This document shows, in pieces, positions 42,206 to 51,352 of a stretch of 64,000 nucleotides of DNA. The position numbers and the translations under genes are program-made. Source of the DNA: Promicromonospora sp049532985 (GTDB taxonomy: Bacteria > Actinomycetota > Actinomycetes > Actinomycetales > Cellulomonadaceae); the NCBI RefSeq assembly GCF_049532985.1, contig NZ_CP186693.1:4650001-4714000 (forward strand), in the 5' to 3' direction. Positions within the stretch are counted from its first letter, which is position 1. Each line of letters starts with the position of its first letter. Under the pieces are notes generated by a model, which saw only the letters and a program-made list of their open reading frames with translations, was not told the DNA's origin and searched no databases.

Positions 42206-43714
42206 GTGGAGAAACCCCTGCGGGCACGCCGCAACCTGGTGGTCCTGGTGTTCAGCAACCTGCTGGCCGGGGTCGGCGTGGCGTCCGGGGCCGCCGTCGG
42301 CGCCCTGCTCGCGGAGAGTCTCGGCGGCACGTCCATGGCCGGTCTCGCGCAGGCGGTGGGCGTGCTCGCCGCCGCGGTGGCGTCCATCCCGCTCGCGACG
42401 CTCGCCCAGCTTCGCGGACGACGCTGGGCGCTGTCGCTCGGCTACGCGCTGTCCACGGCGGGCGCGGTGCTCATCGTGACGGCGGCGGTGCTGGGGCAGC
42501 TCGTCGTGCTGCTGGTGGGCCTGACCCTCTACGGCGTGGCCAACGCGACCAACCTGCAGTCCCGGTACGCCGCCGCCGACAACGTCGGCTCGGGCACCCG
42601 CGCCCGCACCATGTCGGTGGTGCTGTGGTCCACGACGGTCGGCTCGGTGGTGGGGCCCAACCTTGCGGCGCCGGGCGCCGTCGTCGGACGGGGCCTCGGG
42701 GTGCCGGACCTGGGCGGCCCCTACCTGTTCTCCGTGGTCGCGTACCTGCTCGCCGGGCTGCTGCTCGCGGCCCTGTACCGGGACCCGGCGGGGTCGGCGC
42801 TCCAGCCGGCTCCTACGGCCGGCGGCGGGCCGGCGGACGGCGGCCCGACGGTCCGGGGCGTCCCGGCGGACGACGCAGTGACGGACGGCGTGACGGACGG
42901 CGTGACGGACGGCGCGGCGACGGACGCCACCGCGACGGATGGCACCGCGACGGATGGCACCCCGGTGGGGCAGGCACCCGGACCGGGCCACGACGCGACG
43001 CGTGCCGCCGGCGTGCAGCCCGGACGGCGCCGTACCGGGGCGCTGACCGCGCTGCGCTGGGCGTGGGCGCACCCGCAGGCCCGGTTCGCGGTGGTCACCA
43101 CGGCGGTCGCGCACGCCGTGATGATCATGGTGATGGTGATGACGCCGGTGCACATGCAGCACGGCGGGATGTCGCTGCAGCTCGTCGGCATCGTGATCAG
43201 CCTGCACGTGCTCGGGATGTTCGCGCTCAGCCCCGTGTTCGGGTGGCTGGCCGACCGGTTCGGCCCGCTGCGGGTCGCCGCCGGAGGGATGGTGCTCCAG
43301 GGCCTCGCCGTCGTCCTGGGCTTCACGGGCGCCGCCCTCGTGCCCGCCGCCGGGGCGCACGCCGGCCACGGTGCCACGGCGCCCGCCCTCGACACGGAGC
43401 TGCTGACCGCGGTGGCGCTGGTGCTGCTCGGGCTGGGCTGGTCGGCGTGCGTCATCGCGTCGTCGGCCGTGCTGGCGTCCGTGGCGGAACCCCACGTCAA
43501 GCTGCCGCTGCAGGGTGCCACGGACGCCCTGATGAACTACTTCGGCGCGGGCTCCGCAGCGCTGGCCGGACCGCTCCTGGCGTGGGGCGGCTTCGAGGCG
43601 GTCAACACGGCAGGCGCGCTGCTGCTGGTCCCCGCGGTGGTCGTGGCGGTGCTGGCGGCCAGGGCGCACCGCCTCACCGACGTGCCGGACCCTCAGGTCA
43701 CCCGGGTGACCTGA
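42206..43714 (+). CDS. MFS transporter
   Basis: A 502-residue major-facilitator protein with about 12 helices. Motif-A-like sequences are LAQLRGRRWAL (between helices 2 and 3) and GWLADRFGPLRV (between 8 and 9). The central cytoplasmic loop is a tandem-repeat tract, VTDG three times and ATDGT twice, then Pro/Gly-rich sequence. GTG 42206 has GAGAGG upstream. The substrate is unknown; drug efflux is possible. A perfect palindrome covers its stop codon. Confidence 0.9.
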   Translation: MEKPLRARRNLVVLVFSNLLAGVGVASGAAVGALLAESLGGTSMAGLAQAVGVLAAAVASIPLATLAQLRGRRWALSLGYALSTAGAVLIVTAAVLGQLVVLLVGLTLYGVANATNLQSRYAAADNVGSGTRARTMSVVLWSTTVGSVVGPNLAAPGAVVGRGLGVPDLGGPYLFSVVAYLLAGLLLAALYRDPAGSALQPAPTAGGGPADGGPTVRGVPADDAVTDGVTDGVTDGAATDATATDGTATDGTPVGQAPGPGHDATRAAGVQPGRRRTGALTALRWAWAHPQARFAVVTTAVAHAVMIMVMVMTPVHMQHGGMSLQLVGIVISLHVLGMFALSPVFGWLADRFGPLRVAAGGMVLQGLAVVLGFTGAALVPAAGAHAGHGATAPALDTELLTAVALVLLGLGWSACVIASSAVLASVAEPHVKLPLQGATDALMNYFGAGSAALAGPLLAWGGFEAVNTAGALLLVPAVVVAVLAARAHRLTDVPDPQVTRVT

Positions 43715-43717
43715 GGG
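43690..43717. terminator. Palindromic terminator over the MFS gene stop
   Basis: CCCTCAGGTCACCC and its exact mirror form a 28-bp perfect palindrome that includes the MFS stop codon, between convergent genes. Confidence 0.8.
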
Positions 43718-43737
43718 CTGCGGGCACGGACGCGGTC

Positions 43738-44499
43738 TCAGACGTGGGGCTTGCCGTCCGGGTTGTCGTTGCGCTTGCCGCCGTCTGCCGGACCCGCCCC
43801 GGGCTCGTCGGACTCGTCGGACCCGCGCAGCCTGTCGTTCTCGAGGATCTTGCGGCGCATGATCACCACGACGCCCAGCACCACGAGCACGGCGGCGAGG
43901 ATGCCGCCGGTCACGGCGAGGCCGCTCGGAGCGGCGCCGTCGCCCGCACCCGCGAGCTCGGCCGGCGCACTGTCCGCGGTGTCCGTGGGCTCGGCGGTGT
44001 CCGTGGGCTCGGCAGCGTCGGTCGGCTCGGCGGTGGCGGTCGCCTCCGCCGTCGCGGACTCGGTCGGCTCCGCCGTCGGCTCGGGCTCGCCCTCCACGGT
44101 GTAGGACAGCTCGCCGTCGATCGGGTGGCCGTCGGACGAGACCACGTGCCAGGCGACGTCGTACGTGCCGGCAGGCAGCCCGGAGTCGAGCTGCGCGGTC
44201 ACCACCCTGTCCGCCACCTGGATGTCCTCGCCCTGCGTCGTGGTGCCGTCGGGGCCCATGACCACGACCTCGATCCCGGTGTCGAGCGGCGCCGCGCTGA
44301 ACGTCAGCGCGATGCTCGCCGGCGGCGCGTCGAGCGTGGCACCGTCCTTCGGGTCGGACGACAGGAGCTGGTCGTGCGCGCTCGCCGGCCCGGCCGCCAG
44401 CAGCAGGGCCACGAAGGTCAGGACTCCCGCGAGCGCGGTGATCAGACGGAGGCGGCGACGGCCATCGGGCCGGGCCTGGGCAACGGAGACAGCGGGCAT
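43738..44499 (-). CDS. Secreted CopC-domain copper-binding protein, membrane or wall anchored
   Basis: A 253-residue protein. The signal peptide ends SASA, and the mature chain starts HDQLLSSDPKDGATLDAPP with the N-terminal His that binds Cu(II) in CopC proteins; VSSDGHPIDGELSYTV gives the second His site. A repeat linker (AEPTDTAEPTDTA) leads to LAVTG, a hydrophobic helix and RRK. LAVTG could be a class E sortase site, but the 35-residue tail after the helix favours a plain membrane anchor. ATG 44499 has TAGGGT 6 nt upstream (leaderless). The partner CopD is absent. Confidence 0.9.
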   Translation of the reverse strand: MPAVSVAQARPDGRRRLRLITALAGVLTFVALLLAAGPASAHDQLLSSDPKDGATLDAPPASIALTFSAAPLDTGIEVVVMGPDGTTTQGEDIQVADRVVTAQLDSGLPAGTYDVAWHVVSSDGHPIDGELSYTVEGEPEPTAEPTESATAEATATAEPTDAAEPTDTAEPTDTADSAPAELAGAGDGAAPSGLAVTGGILAAVLVVLGVVVIMRRKILENDRLRGSDESDEPGAGPADGGKRNDNPDGKPHV

Positions 44500-44555
44500 G
44501 ACGGCACCCTACCCGCCGTCTCACGGACCGGGACCGGACTTCGTCGAGGGCGTAG

Positions 44556-46610
44556 TCAGGCCTCCGGGACGGTGCGCTCCAGCTCGGCCAGCCAGGCCGT
44601 CGGGGCCGCGTCGGAGGGCATGCGCCAGTCGCCGCGCGGGGACATGGTGCCGCCCGGGGACACCTTCGGCCCGTTCGGCAGCGCGGAGCGCTTGAACTGC
44701 GACGCGAAGAACCGGCGCACGAACACCTCCAGCCAGTGCCGGATCGTCGCCAGGTCGTACTCCGTGCGGCGTGCCGACGGGAACCCCGGCGGCCAGTCGC
44801 CGACGTCGGCCCGCTGCCACGCGTGCCAGGCCAGGAAGGCGATCTTGGAGGGCCGGTAGCCGCGCCGCAGCACGTGGAACAGCGTGAAGTCCTGGAGGGC
44901 GTACGGGCCCACCGTGGCTTCCGTGGACTGCGGGGTCTCGCCCTCCTCGGTCGGGATCAGCTCGGGCGTGATCTCCTGCTCCACGATCTCCGTCAGCACG
45001 GCGTTGACCGGGCTCCCGGCGTCCGGGGAGAACTGGCCGCTGTCGATGGTCCACCGGATCAGGTGCTGGATCAGCGTCTTCGGCACGCCCGTGTTCACCG
45101 CGTAGTGGGACATCTGGTCGCCCACGCCGTAGGTGCACCAGCCGAGCGCCAGCTCGGAGAGGTCACCCGTGCCCAGCACGATGCCGCCGCGGTGGTTCGC
45201 GAGCCGGAACAGGTAGTCGTAGCGCAGCCCGGCCTGCACGTTCTCGAACGTGACGTCGTACTGCTTGGTGCCGCCGGAGTACGGGTGGTCCAGGTCGAGC
45301 AGCATCTGCTCGGCGGCGGGCCGGATGTCGATCTCCTGGAACGTCACCCCCAGGGCCTCGGCGAGCCGGATCGCACGGTCCTTGGTCTCCGACGTCGTCG
45401 CGAAGCCGGGCATCGTGAAGGCGTGGACGTCGGTGCGCGGGCGGCCCAGCCGGTCCATCGCCTTGGCCGCGACGATCAGGGCGTGCGTCGAGTCCAGGCC
45501 CCCGCTGACGCCGATCACGACCTTGGGCTGCCCGATCGCCCGCAGCCGCTGCTCCAGCCCGGTGACCTGGATGTTGTAGGCCTCGTAGCAGTCCTGGGCG
45601 AGCCGGTCGGCGTCGTCGGGCACGAAGGGGAAGCGGTCGACCTTGCGGCGCAGGCCGAGGTCGCCCTGCGGCGGGTGCACGCTGAAGGCGATCTCCCGGA
45701 GCTCGCCGGTCGTCTCCAGCCCCAGCCCGCGCCGGTTGTCGTCGAAGGTGCCCTGCCGCAGCCGCTCCTGCCGCAGGCGGTCCAGGTCGACGTCGACCAC
45801 GGTGGCGCGCGGGCCGTCCGGGAACCGCTCGGTCTCGCCGAGCAGGTCGCCGGCCTCGTAGACCATGGTCTGGCCGTCCCAGGACAGGTCGGTGCTCGAC
45901 TCGCCCTGTCCCGCCGCGGTGTAGACGTAGGCTGCGTTGCACCGGTAGCTCGCGCTGCGCACGATCAGGCGCCGGTCCTCGGCACGGGCCACCGTGATCG
46001 GGCTGGCGGACAGGTTGAGCAGCACCGTGGCCCCCGCGAGGGCCGCGACGGCGCTCGGCGGCACCGGGACCCACATGTCCTCGCAGACCTCGACGTGGAC
46101 CGCGAGCCCGCGCACGTCGTCGGCCCGGAAGATCAGGTCGGAGCCGAGCGGGACCTCCTCGCCGAGCAGGGTCAGGGTGCCGCGGTGGTCGTCGCCCGGG
46201 GCGAACTGCCGCTTCTCGTAGAACTCACGGTAGTTCGGCAGGTAGGACTTGGGCGCGACCCCGAGGATCCGCCCGCGGTGCACGACGACGGCGGTGTTCA
46301 GCAGCCGGCTGCCCACGAGCAGGGGGGCGCCGACCACCAGCATCGTCATCAGCTCGACGCTCGCCGCCTTGATCTCGGCGAGCGCGTCCAGGACCGACTC
46401 CAGGAGCGTGTCCTGCATGAGCAGGTCGTCGATCGCGTAACCGCTCAGGCACAGCTCCGGGAACACCGCGACGGCCACGCCGTCGTCGGCCAGCTGCCGC
46501 GCCTGGTCCAGGACCGCCGCGGCGTTGGTCGCGGGATCGGCGACGGCGACGGGGATGGTGCAGGCCGCGACCCGGGCGAACCCATGGGCGTACGCGTTGT
46601 AGAAGTCCAC
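44556..46610 (-). CDS. nadE: Glutamine-dependent NAD+ synthetase
   Basis: Converts deamido-NAD to NAD using ammonia released from glutamine. The protein has 684 residues. The N-terminal amidase (nitrilase fold) has its triad in FPELCLSG (Glu), KSYLPNYREFYEKR (Lys) and HVEVCEDMWVP (Cys). The C-terminal synthetase has the ATP loop VSGGLDSTHAL. The GTG start at 46610 has TAGACT 7 nt upstream, so it is leaderless and shares a short divergent region with the HIT gene. Confidence 0.97.
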   Translation of the reverse strand: MDFYNAYAHGFARVAACTIPVAVADPATNAAAVLDQARQLADDGVAVAVFPELCLSGYAIDDLLMQDTLLESVLDALAEIKAASVELMTMLVVGAPLLVGSRLLNTAVVVHRGRILGVAPKSYLPNYREFYEKRQFAPGDDHRGTLTLLGEEVPLGSDLIFRADDVRGLAVHVEVCEDMWVPVPPSAVAALAGATVLLNLSASPITVARAEDRRLIVRSASYRCNAAYVYTAAGQGESSTDLSWDGQTMVYEAGDLLGETERFPDGPRATVVDVDLDRLRQERLRQGTFDDNRRGLGLETTGELREIAFSVHPPQGDLGLRRKVDRFPFVPDDADRLAQDCYEAYNIQVTGLEQRLRAIGQPKVVIGVSGGLDSTHALIVAAKAMDRLGRPRTDVHAFTMPGFATTSETKDRAIRLAEALGVTFQEIDIRPAAEQMLLDLDHPYSGGTKQYDVTFENVQAGLRYDYLFRLANHRGGIVLGTGDLSELALGWCTYGVGDQMSHYAVNTGVPKTLIQHLIRWTIDSGQFSPDAGSPVNAVLTEIVEQEITPELIPTEEGETPQSTEATVGPYALQDFTLFHVLRRGYRPSKIAFLAWHAWQRADVGDWPPGFPSARRTEYDLATIRHWLEVFVRRFFASQFKRSALPNGPKVSPGGTMSPRGDWRMPSDAAPTAWLAELERTVPEA

Positions 46611-46703
46611 GGGTTCGAGTCTATGGACGCGCGCCCACGTCGCCCGACGGCGCCCGCCGGCTCCTGTCCCGCCGGACCGGCCCGGCTCGCTACAGTCCCT
46701 CCC

Positions 46704-47135
46704 GTGACCAGAGAACCCGACTGCCTCTTCTGCCGCATCGTCGCCGGCGAGGTCCCGTCCGTCCAGGTCGACGAGGACGAACGCACGCTCACGTTCATGG
46801 ACATCAACCCGGCCGCCGACGGGCACGCCCTCGTGATCCCCAAGGCGCACGCCCGCGACCTGCACGACATCGCCCCCGACGACCTGGCCGCCTGCACGAT
46901 CACCGCCCAGCGGGTCGCAGGCCGGGCGGTCCAGCGGCTCGGGGCCGACGGCGTGAACCTCCTGAACTGCGCGGGGGAGGCCGCCTGGCAGACGGTGTTC
47001 CACTTCCACGTCCACGTGGTGCCCCGGTTCCGCGACGACCAGGCCCGCGACTCGCTGCGCCTCCCGTGGACGCCGACGCCGGGCGACCCCGCGCGGATCG
47101 GCGCGGCGGCGGAGCTGCTGCGCGCGAGCTCCTGA
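46704..47135 (+). CDS. HIT family nucleotide hydrolase/transferase
   Basis: A 143-residue HIT-fold protein. The N-terminal CLFCRIVAGEVPS resembles the zinc-binding part, and the His triad is HFHVHVVPR. It hydrolyses adenylated or dinucleotide compounds, with the true substrate unknown. The GTG start has TACAGT 7 nt upstream (leaderless). It is divergent from nadE. Confidence 0.94.
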   Translation: MTREPDCLFCRIVAGEVPSVQVDEDERTLTFMDINPAADGHALVIPKAHARDLHDIAPDDLAACTITAQRVAGRAVQRLGADGVNLLNCAGEAAWQTVFHFHVHVVPRFRDDQARDSLRLPWTPTPGDPARIGAAAELLRASS

Positions 47136-47161
47136 GCGTCATCCCGGCACGTGCGCGGGGC

Positions 47162-47184
47162 GTGTCGGTGACGAGTGGCACGAT
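47162..47184 (+). promoter_or_regulatory. RecA-independent DNA-damage (PafBC-type) promoter, copy 1
   Basis: GTGTCGGTG, eight bases, then CACGAT: it matches the actinobacterial consensus TTGTCRGTG-N8-TANNNT except the first bases of each box. The -10 ends 6 nt before ATG 47191. The same arrangement, differing only in two spacer bases, is at 58891-58913. Confidence 0.65.
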
Positions 47185-47190
47185 CAGGCC

Positions 47191-47628
47191 ATGGGCATCC
47201 TGACCGACTACTTCGTCGCGGCCTCCGACACCGAGGCCGCCGCATTCCTCGACGACGGCGCCCCGAGGCACGCGTTGCCCGACGGCCACGTGCTGGAGTC
47301 GAAGGGCATCGAGCCGTTCGTCACGCTCGCCACCCTCGAGGAGATCCTGACCGGCAGGCCCTACGCCGAGATCAGCTCCGGCGTGACCGCCGTGACCTTC
47401 TCCGAGGACACGGGCGCCGTCGTGGTGCAGGTCCGGCCGGCGCTCCTCGAGGCGCTCACGGGCGCGAGCGAGAGCGAGCTGGACGGCGCGGCGGACGCCT
47501 GGTCCAGGACCGAGGAGCTCGCGACCGACGACCCGGCCCCGCTCGCCGCGTTCCTGGACGACCTGGCCGCCCTCGCACGGATCGCCGAGTCCGAGGGCGC
47601 GGGGGTCTACTGCTGGGCCTCGCCCTGA
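47191..47628 (+). CDS. Hypothetical protein, putatively DNA-damage inducible
   Basis: A 145-residue acidic soluble protein: MGILTDYFVAASDTEAAAFLDD, then LESKGIEPFVTLATLEEILTGR, GVTAVTFSEDTGAVVVQV and an acidic helical tail. No family is recognised with confidence. There is no signal or membrane segment. The promoter at 47162-47184 implies a leaderless mRNA and possible PafBC control. The 135 bp after it, up to the toxin-antitoxin pair, hold nothing recognisable. Confidence 0.72.
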   Translation: MGILTDYFVAASDTEAAAFLDDGAPRHALPDGHVLESKGIEPFVTLATLEEILTGRPYAEISSGVTAVTFSEDTGAVVVQVRPALLEALTGASESELDGAADAWSRTEELATDDPAPLAAFLDDLAALARIAESEGAGVYCWASP

Positions 47629-47763
47629 CCCCTGGGCGACGGGGTCCGCCGGTCGAGCACCGCGACCCGTCGGACACGCTGTGGCTCGACGACACGCCGA
47701 CCAACCCGGCGACGTCGGGCTGACGCCCGGAGCGCGGCCGGTCGTCGCGCCGGCTGCGCGTTC

Positions 47764-48081
47764 TCACGCGATACCGGCGATCTCCCCGTCGTCGAACAGG
47801 ATCGCCTGCTGCAGCTCTCCGCCCAGGGCGCGTGCGTAGCGCGCGAGCACCTCCTGGCCGGAGATCTTGCCCTTCTCGATCTGGGAGACCCGGCCCTTGG
47901 TCACACCCATGCGATCAGCGACCTGCTGCTGAGTCAGCCGCCGCTTCTTGCGGAGCTCGGCGAGCCGATGACCGGTCACCTCGGCGAGGAGCTCCTGCTT
48001 GCCCCGCTCGAAGGCGTCCTCGCCACCGGCCTTCTCGACAAGATCGCCACGGATGTCCTTCCACTGCACGTATCCCGTCAC
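47764..48081 (-). CDS. XRE-family antitoxin (HigA-like)
   Basis: A 105-residue protein. The helix-turn-helix is LRKKRRLTQQQVADRMGVTKGRVSQIEKG (about residues 45-73), preceded by a helical segment that would contact the toxin. GTG 48081 is chosen: GGAGGG lies 6 nt upstream and it overlaps the toxin stop by 4 nt. Toxin-first order is typical of HigBA. It should repress the leaderless promoter at 48450. Confidence 0.88.
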   Translation of the reverse strand: MTGYVQWKDIRGDLVEKAGGEDAFERGKQELLAEVTGHRLAELRKKRRLTQQQVADRMGVTKGRVSQIEKGKISGQEVLARYARALGGELQQAILFDDGEIAGIA

Positions 48082-48443
48082 GATGCACCCTCCCCTTCTT
48101 CTGCACGTCTGCTCAAGTACGCCTGGTACCGCTCCTCGGCCAGCGGGACTGCTTCGACATACCACTGCTGCCAACGCCCTGACTTGTCCCCAGCGACAAG
48201 GAAGATCGCCGATCGCCAAGGGTCGAACACGAACAGCAGCCGCATGTCTCCTGGTCGAAGCTCCTTGAGATTCGCGATCGAGGAATGCTGGATCGTGTCG
48301 ACCAACGGTCGGCCCAGCCTTGGCCCCCGCTCCGCCAGGACATCGATCGCCTGAGCGACCCGGTCCCGCGACGCCCCGTCAAGCCCATAGATCCATTCCC
48401 GCACCTCGTCGACGACGTAGATGCTCCATTCCTCGTCCGCCAT
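48078..48443 (-). CDS. RelE/HigB-type toxin (phage-derived Gp49-like)
   Basis: A 121-residue putative ribosome-dependent mRNA interferase. WSIYVVDEVREWIYGLDGASRDRVAQAIDVLAERGPRLGRPLVDTI is the N-terminal helical hairpin, and LKELRPGDMRLLFVFDPWRSAIFLVAGDKSGRW the catalytic beta-sheet, as in Gp49/HigB. ATG 48443 has TAAACT 6 nt upstream (48450-48455). It overlaps the antitoxin gene by 4 nt. Confidence 0.88.
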   Translation of the reverse strand: MADEEWSIYVVDEVREWIYGLDGASRDRVAQAIDVLAERGPRLGRPLVDTIQHSSIANLKELRPGDMRLLFVFDPWRSAIFLVAGDKSGRWQQWYVEAVPLAEERYQAYLSRRAEEGEGAS

Positions 48444-48558
48444 GCCGCGAGTTTAGTGATCGGTACACATCCTCGCACGGCGAGGTCCTTCATGTCACGC
48501 AGCGGCTACGCGAGGCAGAACGGTTCTTACCGTCGTTACCTTGGGTAATGATGTACCC

Positions 48559-49794
48559 ATGACAACCCGCTCCAGCATCGCCATCACCCACGCCTACGTG
48601 GTCCCCGTCGCCTCCGCCCCGATCGAGGACGGCACCGTGCTCATCGAGGACGGCGTGATCACCGCCGTCGGACAGGACGTCGTCGTGCCCGACGGCGTCG
48701 AGACCATCGACGCCCAGGGCAGGTGGCTCCTGCCCGGCTTCGTCGAGGCGCACGGCCACATCGGCATCCACGAGGAGGGCGAGGGCTGGGCCGGCAACGA
48801 CACCAACGAGATGACGGACCCGAACGGCTCCGCGCTGCGGGCCATCGACGCCGTGCAGATCGACGAGGAGGGCTTCCGCGACGCCCTCGCGGGCGGTGTG
48901 ACGACCGCGGTCATCAAGCCGGGCTCGGGCAACCCGATCGGCGGCCAGACCGTCGCGATCAAGACGTGGGGCGGCCGCACGATCGACGAGCAGGTGATCA
49001 GCGACTCCGTGTCCGTCAAGAGCGCGCTCGGCGAGAACCCGAAGCGCGTGTACGGGGACAAGAAGCAGCTCCCCTCGACCCGCCTGGGCGTCGCGAACGT
49101 GATCCGCAAGGCGTTCGTCGATGCCCAGAACTACGCGGCGAAGCGCGACGCCGCCGCGGAAGAGGGCAAGCCCTTCGACCGCGACCTGGGCAAGGAGACG
49201 CTCGCCCGGGTGCTCGCCGGCGAGCTCGCCTGGGACCAGCACACGCACCGCGCCGACGACATCGCCACCGCGATCCGCCTGTCGGAGGAGTTCGGCTACC
49301 GGCTCGTCATCAACCACGGCACGGAGGGCCACCTGGTCGCCGACGTCCTCGCCGAGAAGGACATCCCCGTCATCTACGGCCCGATGTTCGTCTCCCGGTC
49401 CAAGGTCGAGGTGCGGCACCGCGCGAACCGCAACATCGCCGCGATGGCGGCGGCCGGCGTGCGCGTCGCGATCACGACCGACCACCCCGTCATCCCCATC
49501 AACTTCCTCGTGCACCAGGCGTCGTTCGCCGCCCGCGACGGGCTCCCGCGCGAGACCGCGCTGGCCGCGATCACAGCCAACCCCGCGTCGTTCCTCCGCC
49601 TCGACGACCGGGTCGGGTCGATCAAGGAGGGGCTCGACGGCGACGTCGTGCTCTGGTCCGGCGACCCGCTCGACACCGACCAGCGCGCCGAGCGCGTCTT
49701 CATCACCGGCACCGAGGTCTACACCTGGGACCCGGCCGCCGACGCCGGCCGCGGCGCAGGCCGGGTGCAGGAGCGCAGCGCCCGCTTCGCCTGA
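48559..49794 (+). CDS. Amidohydrolase (imidazolonepropionase-like)
   Basis: A 411-residue metal-dependent hydrolase. LPGFVEAHGHIGIHE holds the HxH metal pair, WDQHTHRADDI and VINHGTEGH further His ligands, and ITTDHPVIP the catalytic Asp. The composite beta-domain is split (VVPVASAPIEDGTVLIEDG at the start and VVLWSGDPLDTDQRAERVFI at the end). The substrate is unknown. ATG 48559 follows TAATGA with no obvious ribosome site, so it is probably leaderless. Confidence 0.92.
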   Translation: MTTRSSIAITHAYVVPVASAPIEDGTVLIEDGVITAVGQDVVVPDGVETIDAQGRWLLPGFVEAHGHIGIHEEGEGWAGNDTNEMTDPNGSALRAIDAVQIDEEGFRDALAGGVTTAVIKPGSGNPIGGQTVAIKTWGGRTIDEQVISDSVSVKSALGENPKRVYGDKKQLPSTRLGVANVIRKAFVDAQNYAAKRDAAAEEGKPFDRDLGKETLARVLAGELAWDQHTHRADDIATAIRLSEEFGYRLVINHGTEGHLVADVLAEKDIPVIYGPMFVSRSKVEVRHRANRNIAAMAAAGVRVAITTDHPVIPINFLVHQASFAARDGLPRETALAAITANPASFLRLDDRVGSIKEGLDGDVVLWSGDPLDTDQRAERVFITGTEVYTWDPAADAGRGAGRVQERSARFA

Positions 49795-49823
49795 CACCAG
49801 GACCCCGTCCCGTAGGGACGAGA

Positions 49824-49889
49824 GTGGTCGGCGCGATGTCAGGTAGTCGGTAGGTCGGGCGACCGATCACCTGACCTCGTGCCGAGCAC
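49824..49889. repeat. 66-bp palindromic element, copy E5 (intergenic, decayed)
   Basis: Arms 49824-49852 and 49861-49889 match at 23 of 29 positions around GGTCGGGC. The half-sites GTGGTCGGCG and GTAGTCGGTA are 19 bp apart. The spacer CGATGTCAG is almost that of E4, so E4 and E5 form one subfamily. It lies 29 bp after the amidohydrolase stop. Confidence 0.85.
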
Positions 49890-49969
49890 GACGGCGCGGC
49901 ACCGGAGGGGGACACGCGGTGGTACCCCGGTCCGACGCGGCGGCGCCCGGCCCGGCGTAGCGTGCGAGC

Positions 49970-51352
49970 ATGCTGGGCACCACCCGACCCGTGCGCGACC
50001 CGGACCCCGTCGCCCCCGGGCCCTTCGACCGCCTGCGGCCGCGCGTCTTCGTCGCGGTCGCCGTGACCGTGCTCAGCACGCTGGGCTCGGTCGCCGCCGC
50101 GCGGGACCAGGCCTGGGCCGTCCAGCCCGGCCTGGCCGGCCTGCTCCTGCTGCTCGTGGCGCCTGCCGCGCTCGTGTTCCTCCTGCCCCGCCGGCCGGCG
50201 CTCGCCACGGTGGTGTCCGTCGCCGCGGCGCTGACGTTCCTGCTGCTCGGCCGGGCGTGGGGGCCCGTGCTGCTGGGACCGGTCGCGGTGCTCGCCGGCG
50301 TGATGCTCAGCGGGACGGCCCGCCGCGCGCGGGTGATCGCCTGGTCCGGCGCCGCACTGCTCGCCGGGGGCGTGGGAACGGTCGCCACGCTGCTCGCGCC
50401 GCGGCTGGAGCAGCAGCTCCGCGACAACCCGCCGGACCTGCCCCGCGAGTGGGGACCTCCTGGCCCGCCGTTCCACGGCCCGGGCTGGGCCGACGACGGC
50501 GCGTGGTTCCTCACCACCGGGTCCCTGGTCGCCGGGGCCGCGTGGCTCGCCGTCGTGCTGCTGGTCGCGAGCGCCGTGCGGGACCGGGCGGCACGACGGG
50601 TCGCCGCGCGGGCCGCCGCTCGCGAGACGGCGGCCGAACGGGAGCGCACCGCCGTGGCCTCGGAACGGCTGCGGATCGCCCGCGAGCTGCACGACGTGCT
50701 CGCCCACTCCCTGTCCGCCATCAACGTGCAGGCCGGGGTGGGCCTGCACCTGCTGGAGAAGCACCCGGGGCAGGCCCGCGAGGCGCTGACGAACATCCGG
50801 GACACCAGCCGGGACGCGCTGGCCGAGGTGCGCACGGTGCTGGGGATCGTCCGGGAGGACGGCGCCCCGCTCACCCCCACATGGGACCTCACCGCGCTGA
50901 ACCGCCTGGCCGACCAGGCCCGCGCCGAGGGGCTGGACGTGGCCGTCGACCTGCCGCCCGACGTCGGTGACCTGCCCGACCACCTCATGGGCGTCGTGCA
51001 CCGGGTGGTCCAGGAGTCGCTGACGAACGTGCGCCGGCACGCGACGTCGGTCGGCCGGGTCACTGTGCGGCTGACCCGGGGCGACCACCTGGAGGTGACG
51101 GTGGCCGACGACGGCGCCCCGGCCGGTGCACCCGCGGAGCCGGGCTACGGCCTGCTGGGGATGCGCGAACGTGTGGAGGGTGCCGGCGGCACCCTCACCG
51201 TGGGTCCTCGTCCGGACGGGAGCGGCTGGCTGGTGCTGGCCAGGCTCCCGGTCCCCGCGGCCCGCCCGGAGCGTCCCGGCGCCGTCGCGCCGTCGCCCGA
51301 CCGGGCGGCTGCACCGCCGTCCGACACCCCCGAACCGGGAGAGACCGCATGA
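49970..51352 (+). CDS. Two-component sensor histidine kinase (NarL/DesK class)
   Basis: A 460-residue membrane sensor. Residues 25-190 hold four or five helices (VFVAVAVTVLSTLGSVAA and others) with a short extracytoplasmic loop rich in Pro. HisKA_3 has H241 in RIARELHDVLAHSLSAINVQ, and the C-terminal HATPase has TNVRRHA and GYGLLGMRERV. ATG 49970 has TAGCGT 6 nt upstream (leaderless). It overlaps the response-regulator gene by 4 nt. The signal is unknown. Confidence 0.95.
   Translation: MLGTTRPVRDPDPVAPGPFDRLRPRVFVAVAVTVLSTLGSVAAARDQAWAVQPGLAGLLLLLVAPAALVFLLPRRPALATVVSVAAALTFLLLGRAWGPVLLGPVAVLAGVMLSGTARRARVIAWSGAALLAGGVGTVATLLAPRLEQQLRDNPPDLPREWGPPGPPFHGPGWADDGAWFLTTGSLVAGAAWLAVVLLVASAVRDRAARRVAARAAARETAAERERTAVASERLRIARELHDVLAHSLSAINVQAGVGLHLLEKHPGQAREALTNIRDTSRDALAEVRTVLGIVREDGAPLTPTWDLTALNRLADQARAEGLDVAVDLPPDVGDLPDHLMGVVHRVVQESLTNVRRHATSVGRVTVRLTRGDHLEVTVADDGAPAGAPAEPGYGLLGMRERVEGAGGTLTVGPRPDGSGWLVLARLPVPAARPERPGAVAPSPDRAAAPPSDTPEPGETA

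Noticed and set aside
46608..46625. tRNA T-loop-like GGTTCGAGTC
   Set aside because: No cloverleaf can be formed; the sequence is the nadE start region with its TAGACT box.
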